DNA of 64,000 nt. Origin: Butyrivibrio sp. Su6. GTDB taxonomy: Bacteria > Bacillota > Clostridia > Lachnospirales > Lachnospiraceae. The stretch is taken from the NCBI RefSeq assembly GCF_900108105.1, contig NZ_FNUR01000004.1, forward strand, positions 1 through 64,000. Reading direction: 5' to 3'. The position numbers were made by a program, and so were the translations under genes. The notes below the pieces were generated by a model, which was not told the DNA's origin, made no database searches, and saw nothing but the letters and a program-made list of their open reading frames with translations. Below are positions 59,950 to 64,000 of the stretch, piece after piece. The stretch's first letter is position 1, and the number at the start of each line of letters is the position of its first letter.

Positions 59950-62412
59950 CTAATGTACATCATAAACACTTCTTACTGTCAGACCATCTGGCTGCCCTCG
60001 CTTAACTTCTATGATCCTCTGTCCCGGGTTCATATCAAAGAAGTTATCTTCAAGGACAAGATCATCATTTTTGTTTCTGATTTCTACATTTTTCGCAAAA
60101 GTTTTTGCCTCAACCATCAACTCTTTTTCAGAAACAACTGTTATCTTAAGCTCAGGGTCTTCAAAGCGAAAATATTTTGCAGGAGCAAAAAAGGCCGTTC
60201 CTGCAGATAGAATCTTTCCTCTCTCTTTTATTCTGAAAGATACATAATTCGAGTATATGTCGATTCCTGGAAAGCTCACTTTTTCCAGCCAGATCGCAGA
60301 CAGAGCTGCAATCCTGATCTCTTTAGCATCCCTTGTTTTAATTTCCTGCCTTTCGGGACTAATCATCTTCCCGGCTGCATCCCTCAATTCCCATTCCAAA
60401 GTCAGCTCTTTGTCGCTCATTGTTTCATTTGAAATATTTAGTCTTATTGAAGGCGTAAAATCAGTTTTTTCTGAATTGACTAAAATCCCCTTGGATACAG
60501 TACTTGTCTCCTCACAGCTCACAAGTACCGGTGCAAAGAACCGCTTAGCATAGTAATGAAGCGCCTTCCATCTGCCATAATAATCTATTGAAGACCAGCT
60601 TATAACAGGCCAGCAATCGTTAAGCTGCCAATAGATGGCGCCCATACACCTTCCACGATTTCTCCTGAAGTGCTCAACTCCGTATCTAATTGCTTCTCCG
60701 GCCAAAAGCTGGGATGCATAGGTAAGAACATCAAAGTCACATGGATATTTAAAGGTTGACTGCATATACTGCATGATCTTGGCATTGGCAGAGCTGTTTC
60801 TCTGATGTTTTTCCATGTTATAGGAAAAGAGATTAAAATCTTCCTCCCTCTCCATGACTTTTTCTAACGTCTTCCTTGATGGAATTGACTGAAAACCAAA
60901 CTCTGAAAGATATCTGAAGAAATGCTTTCTAAATTCGGTAAATGGCTTGTTGCTGTGCCACACCTCCCAGTAATGGACATCGCCTCTGGTATCATCATTT
61001 GGGTTGTCGAAGGAACCTCCTGAAGAAGGGCTTGAAGGCCAATAAAAGGTATCAGGAGCATATTCATGAAGCCATTTTGGGAAAAGATATTCATACATCT
61101 TTATGTAGTCAGCCTTTTGTTTATGTGTCTTTACCCAGACACCTTCTTTTACAAACTGCTCCATCTCATTATTTCCACTGATAAGCCCAAGACAGGCATG
61201 GCCTTCGATACGCCTTACGTTATCTTTTATTTCCTGATGTATATTATTTTCAGAGTTCTCATTCAGATCATAAACAGCGCAGGCAAACATCAGATCCTGC
61301 CAAACGATAAGCCCAAACTCGTCGCATATATCATAGAACTCATCTCCGGGAAAAAATCCCCCTCCCCAGACTCTTATGGAATTAAAATTCGCTGTTTTGC
61401 AGTCTTCTAAAAGCTGTCTTGTCCTTTCCGGTGTAATTCTGGAAAGGTAGTTATCTTCCGGAATGTAATCGGCTCCTAGCGCAAAGATATCGACACCATT
61501 AACGCAGTGTGAAAAGCTCTCACCCCACTGGTCTTTTTTTCTGGTAATTGTCATAGTTCTAAGACCTATGCGCTTTGTTACTTCATCGGTAATCTTGTCT
61601 CCCACCCTTTGTATTACGGTAACAGTATAAAGATTCTGCTCTCCAAATCCATTGGGCCACCAAAGCATTGGCTTCTCAATAGGAATTATCTGGCCTTTAT
61701 AGCCATTTATTACTTTTTCATCCCCATCGGGTGAAGTAATTCTCACATCATAGCTGATGCCTGCATTATCAGAAATTACTTCATCATCTATAAACAGGCA
61801 CAGTTTCACTTCGCCTTCTGAATGCTGCTGATGGATCCTGACGTTCTCTATTCTCGCTTTTTCTATTCCGACCAGACTTACAGGTCTGAAAAGTCCGGCA
61901 TCTGGGATTCTTGGGCCCCAATCCCAGCCGAACATATAATGTGCCTTTCTTATGTTGGCAAAGCCCACCATTGCATCCTCAGAGCCGTCGCACTCGCACT
62001 CTTTATATGCTTCTCTTATATATTTTATTGGAGAATGGAAATAAACTTTAAGAGAGTTCTCTTTTTCCTTAAGGCTTTGTGTTACATCAAGCCTGTAAGT
62101 CCTGTGCATGTTTTCAGCATGCAAAAAAGTCTTATCATTTAAAATGATATCTGCAATAGTGTCTATCCCTTCAAATACCAGCTCAACTCTATCGGATGTC
62201 AGAAGCTGTATGTCGCAGTCAAATACTGTCTCATACTCAAAGTCTTCCTCCATCATTTCAAGGGCATATTTTTCATTATCACCCACAAACGGGTCAGGAA
62301 TAACGCTATTCTCCTGTAGTGTACTCAGTATACTTCCCGGTACTTTCGTGCTATATACTGCCTTGTCTTTTATCCTCCTGATTGTCCAATCAGAGAGTAC
62401 TATCTTTTTCAC
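59950..62412 (-). CDS. GH2 beta-mannosidase
   Basis: 820 aa, start codon GTG 62412 preceded by AAAAGG. Domains in order: N-terminal sugar-binding jelly roll (VFDCDIQLLTSDRVELVFEGIDT), immunoglobulin-like part, then the catalytic barrel. MFGWDWGPRIPDAGLFRPVSL is a beta-mannosidase hallmark. Acid/base Glu is in ISGNNEMEQF (near 414) and the nucleophile in SEFGFQSIPS (near 504). No signal peptide: it should remove beta-mannosyl units from imported oligosaccharides. Confidence 0.93.
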   Translation of the reverse strand: MKKIVLSDWTIRRIKDKAVYSTKVPGSILSTLQENSVIPDPFVGDNEKYALEMMEEDFEYETVFDCDIQLLTSDRVELVFEGIDTIADIILNDKTFLHAENMHRTYRLDVTQSLKEKENSLKVYFHSPIKYIREAYKECECDGSEDAMVGFANIRKAHYMFGWDWGPRIPDAGLFRPVSLVGIEKARIENVRIHQQHSEGEVKLCLFIDDEVISDNAGISYDVRITSPDGDEKVINGYKGQIIPIEKPMLWWPNGFGEQNLYTVTVIQRVGDKITDEVTKRIGLRTMTITRKKDQWGESFSHCVNGVDIFALGADYIPEDNYLSRITPERTRQLLEDCKTANFNSIRVWGGGFFPGDEFYDICDEFGLIVWQDLMFACAVYDLNENSENNIHQEIKDNVRRIEGHACLGLISGNNEMEQFVKEGVWVKTHKQKADYIKMYEYLFPKWLHEYAPDTFYWPSSPSSGGSFDNPNDDTRGDVHYWEVWHSNKPFTEFRKHFFRYLSEFGFQSIPSRKTLEKVMEREEDFNLFSYNMEKHQRNSSANAKIMQYMQSTFKYPCDFDVLTYASQLLAGEAIRYGVEHFRRNRGRCMGAIYWQLNDCWPVISWSSIDYYGRWKALHYYAKRFFAPVLVSCEETSTVSKGILVNSEKTDFTPSIRLNISNETMSDKELTLEWELRDAAGKMISPERQEIKTRDAKEIRIAALSAIWLEKVSFPGIDIYSNYVSFRIKERGKILSAGTAFFAPAKYFRFEDPELKITVVSEKELMVEAKTFAKNVEIRNKNDDLVLEDNFFDMNPGQRIIEVKRGQPDGLTVRSVYDVH

Positions 62413-62483
62413 GTGCCTTTTGTCCCCCTATCCAAGCGTTTGCCATAAATCCCAATACTCTGCCAAAATCCTATATCAGCAAA

Positions 62484-62492
62484 ATTATATCA
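62484..62492 (-). promoter_or_regulatory. extended -10 promoter of the GH2 gene
   Basis: TGATATAAT on the minus strand, an extended -10 box with consensus TATAAT, about 70 bp before the GTG start. No good -35 is seen. Confidence 0.5.
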
Positions 62493-62507
62493 CGTACTCA
62501 TTTTAAT

Positions 62508-62546
62508 AAAAAAGGAAACATACCATATTTGATATGCTCCCTTTAT
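62508..62546 (-). terminator. terminator of the GltD-like gene
   Basis: AAAGGA..CATAT / ATATG..CCCTTT imperfect hairpin with a T-rich run on the minus strand, directly after the oxidoreductase stop at 62550. Confidence 0.65.
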
Positions 62547-62549
62547 TAT

Positions 62550-63815
62550 TTATGCCTTACTTCTCATATATTTATCCATATCTTCAGCAATCTGCTTGGA
62601 TACTGCAACCGCAGCCACTACAGTCTTAGCTCCTGTAACCACATCTCCTGAAGCAAATACTCCGGGAAGTGAGGTTTCTCCTTTTGAATCTGTTGCAAGA
62701 TTACCCTTTTCATTAAATTTCAGGTCCTTATCGTGATTTACCAAACGATCCTGAGGCACCTGGGAAATAGCGATTATTATGCTGTCTGCAGGAATAAGAT
62801 GCTCCGAATTCGGAATAACTTTAAATGGAGTCTTTTTCAGTTCCTCTCCCTTAGCCTTGCTTGCTGCTATCTTTTCTTCATCGGGTTCCATATCGCTAAA
62901 TACTGCCCCATCGTCTTCTATTCTGACTATGGCTTTACGGAATTCAAACCTAACTCCGTCAACTTTGGCATATTCATACTCTGCTTCGGAAGCACCTACT
63001 GAGTCCCCTCTTACATACACTACAACCTCTTTTGATCCGTGTCTTATAGCGGTTCTGGCTACATCCATAGCCGCATTACCGGCACCTATTATTGCTACCC
63101 TGTCACCAAGCTCGTAAACATCAGGGTTATTTAAGTAGTTTATTGCATAGAATACATTACCAAAGGTCTCACCCGGAACTCCAAGCCTTTTTGGCTTCCA
63201 TGCACCGGTTCCAATAAATACGCTCTTGTAGCCGTCATCAAGAAGATCCTGTATTCCTGTAGAACCTCCAATGGAGAAATTAGGTCTGAACTTAATTCCC
63301 AGCTCACGCATTTTTTTATAATACCTGTCTAAAATTGATTTCGGCAATCTGAATTCCGGAATACCATATCGAAGGATTCCACCGATCTTATCATGTGTTT
63401 CAAAAACAGTTATGGAGTATCCCTTGAGGGCAAGAATAATAGCAATTGTTATTCCTGCCGGGCCTGCACCTATTACAGCTGCCTTCATACCATTTGAAGG
63501 AGCAGGATTTAGCTCTAATCTCTCAAAACAAGAGTCAGAAATATAATTCTCAATTGAAGATATATGTATTGGCTCTCCCTTAATACCTCTTACACAATTG
63601 CCTTCACATTGATTACCATGGTTACATACCAAAGAACACACCATTGAAAGCGGATTGTTCTCAAATAGCATCTGAGCAGCTTCCATCATACGATTTTCCT
63701 TAAAAAGACGTATCATTTCAGGAATGTTTGTATGAATAGGACATCCATTTTCCCTGCATCTGGGATTTGGACATTGTAAACAACGATTTGCTTCATCAAT
63801 AACGTGCACAGACAT
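62550..63815 (-). CDS. FAD/NAD(P) oxidoreductase, glutamate synthase small-subunit-like
   Basis: 421 aa from ATG 63815 (RBS ATGGAGGAGTATTAT). An N-terminal Cys-rich 4Fe-4S region (CLQCPNPRCRENGCPIH, CSLVCNHGNQCEGNC) is followed by an FAD Rossmann motif VIGAGPAGITIAIILALKG and a pyridine-nucleotide motif AIIGAGNAAMDVARTAIRHG; GVFASGDVVTGAKTVV is the second FAD contact. Members feed electrons from NAD(P)H to a partner (glutamate synthase, dihydropyrimidine dehydrogenase or others). No large subunit is nearby, so the partner is unknown. Confidence 0.9.
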   Translation of the reverse strand: MSVHVIDEANRCLQCPNPRCRENGCPIHTNIPEMIRLFKENRMMEAAQMLFENNPLSMVCSLVCNHGNQCEGNCVRGIKGEPIHISSIENYISDSCFERLELNPAPSNGMKAAVIGAGPAGITIAIILALKGYSITVFETHDKIGGILRYGIPEFRLPKSILDRYYKKMRELGIKFRPNFSIGGSTGIQDLLDDGYKSVFIGTGAWKPKRLGVPGETFGNVFYAINYLNNPDVYELGDRVAIIGAGNAAMDVARTAIRHGSKEVVVYVRGDSVGASEAEYEYAKVDGVRFEFRKAIVRIEDDGAVFSDMEPDEEKIAASKAKGEELKKTPFKVIPNSEHLIPADSIIIAISQVPQDRLVNHDKDLKFNEKGNLATDSKGETSLPGVFASGDVVTGAKTVVAAVAVSKQIAEDMDKYMRSKA

Positions 63816-63896
63816 ATAATACTCCTCCATTTTTTATCACTTTGTTCAAGTAATACATACGATTATGTTATGATAATTTATATCACTTGAACATAT

Positions 63897-63920
63897 GCTA
63901 GTGTAAGCGCTTACACTAGC
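63897..63920. promoter_or_regulatory. 24-bp perfect palindrome, cre/LacI-type operator
   Basis: The core TGTAAGCGCTTACA matches the CcpA cre consensus and LacI-family operators, and the symmetry extends to 24 bp (outer GCTAG / CTAGC). It lies about 80 bp upstream of the GltD-like start. A second inverted repeat GTTCAAGT / ACTTGAAC (63844-63851 and 63885-63892) lies between them. From 63921 to the window edge no gene is visible. Confidence 0.75.
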
Positions 63921-64000
63921 AAAAATGTGGAATATCATGAACATTAAAAGAATAGGAATAACCTAAAGAAAAATGACAATATCTGCAGGATTATAAACCA

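Overview
The window looks like a chromosomal segment of a Lachnospiraceae bacterium, probably of the Butyrivibrio/Pseudobutyrivibrio group. The basis is the 5' end of a 16S rRNA gene at the left edge, low-GC Gram-positive style ribosome binding sites and rRNA promoter, AgrC-like and YesM/YesN-like signalling proteins, and ABC-fed intracellular glycosidases. Genus is an inference; only about 243 nt of 16S are present. Nearly every gene lies on the minus strand; the only plus-strand genes are the response regulator/kinase pair at 54065-56661.

Left part (1-17.8 kb). A leftward rRNA operon with a near-consensus promoter and A-tract UP element is followed by a membrane-anchored C39-like protein with a 55-residue ORF, then an operon of 7TM histidine kinase, solute-binding lipoprotein and double flavodoxin. 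Next come a membrane protein, a MATE pump, an MFS pump, and a complete purine salvage operon (BMP lipoprotein, ATPase, two permeases, xanthine phosphoribosyltransferase). That operon is preceded by a guanine-type purine riboswitch with terminator. A CPBP protease and a second AgrC-like kinase follow.

Middle part (17.8-49.8 kb). This is an accessory 'small-enzyme' island on one strand. It holds about a dozen GNAT acetyltransferases, MATE/ABC/ABC-F transporters, MarR, TetR, PadR and AraC regulators, phosphotransferases, VOC, DinB-like, GyrI-like, methyltransferase and alpha/beta-hydrolase genes. Many are frameshifted, truncated, internally deleted or chimeric, and several share short identical sequence blocks that show local recombination. 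I found no transposase, integrase, CRISPR array or tRNA. Three 15-bp operators (GTATAGTTACTATAC type) link the MFS pump, a ferredoxin-flavodoxin protein and a MATE-marR operon into one probable MarR regulon.

Right part (49.8-62.4 kb). This is a carbohydrate utilisation locus: GH95 fucosidase, an unassigned six-hairpin glycosidase-like protein, a YesN/YesM two-component system, a carbohydrate ABC importer and a GH2 beta-mannosidase. The enzymes lack signal peptides, so imported oligosaccharides are probably degraded inside the cell. A GltD-like oxidoreductase with a perfect 24-bp cre/LacI-type palindrome upstream closes the window.

The most unusual signal is a dispersed family of terminator-like hairpins (ten full and two partial copies) just downstream of minus-strand genes. 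Besides the stem, the copies share a motif close to AATCAGTGTAAAA, read on the minus strand, which occurs once before the stem and again in the loop. In two genes this motif supplies the last codons and the stop codon.
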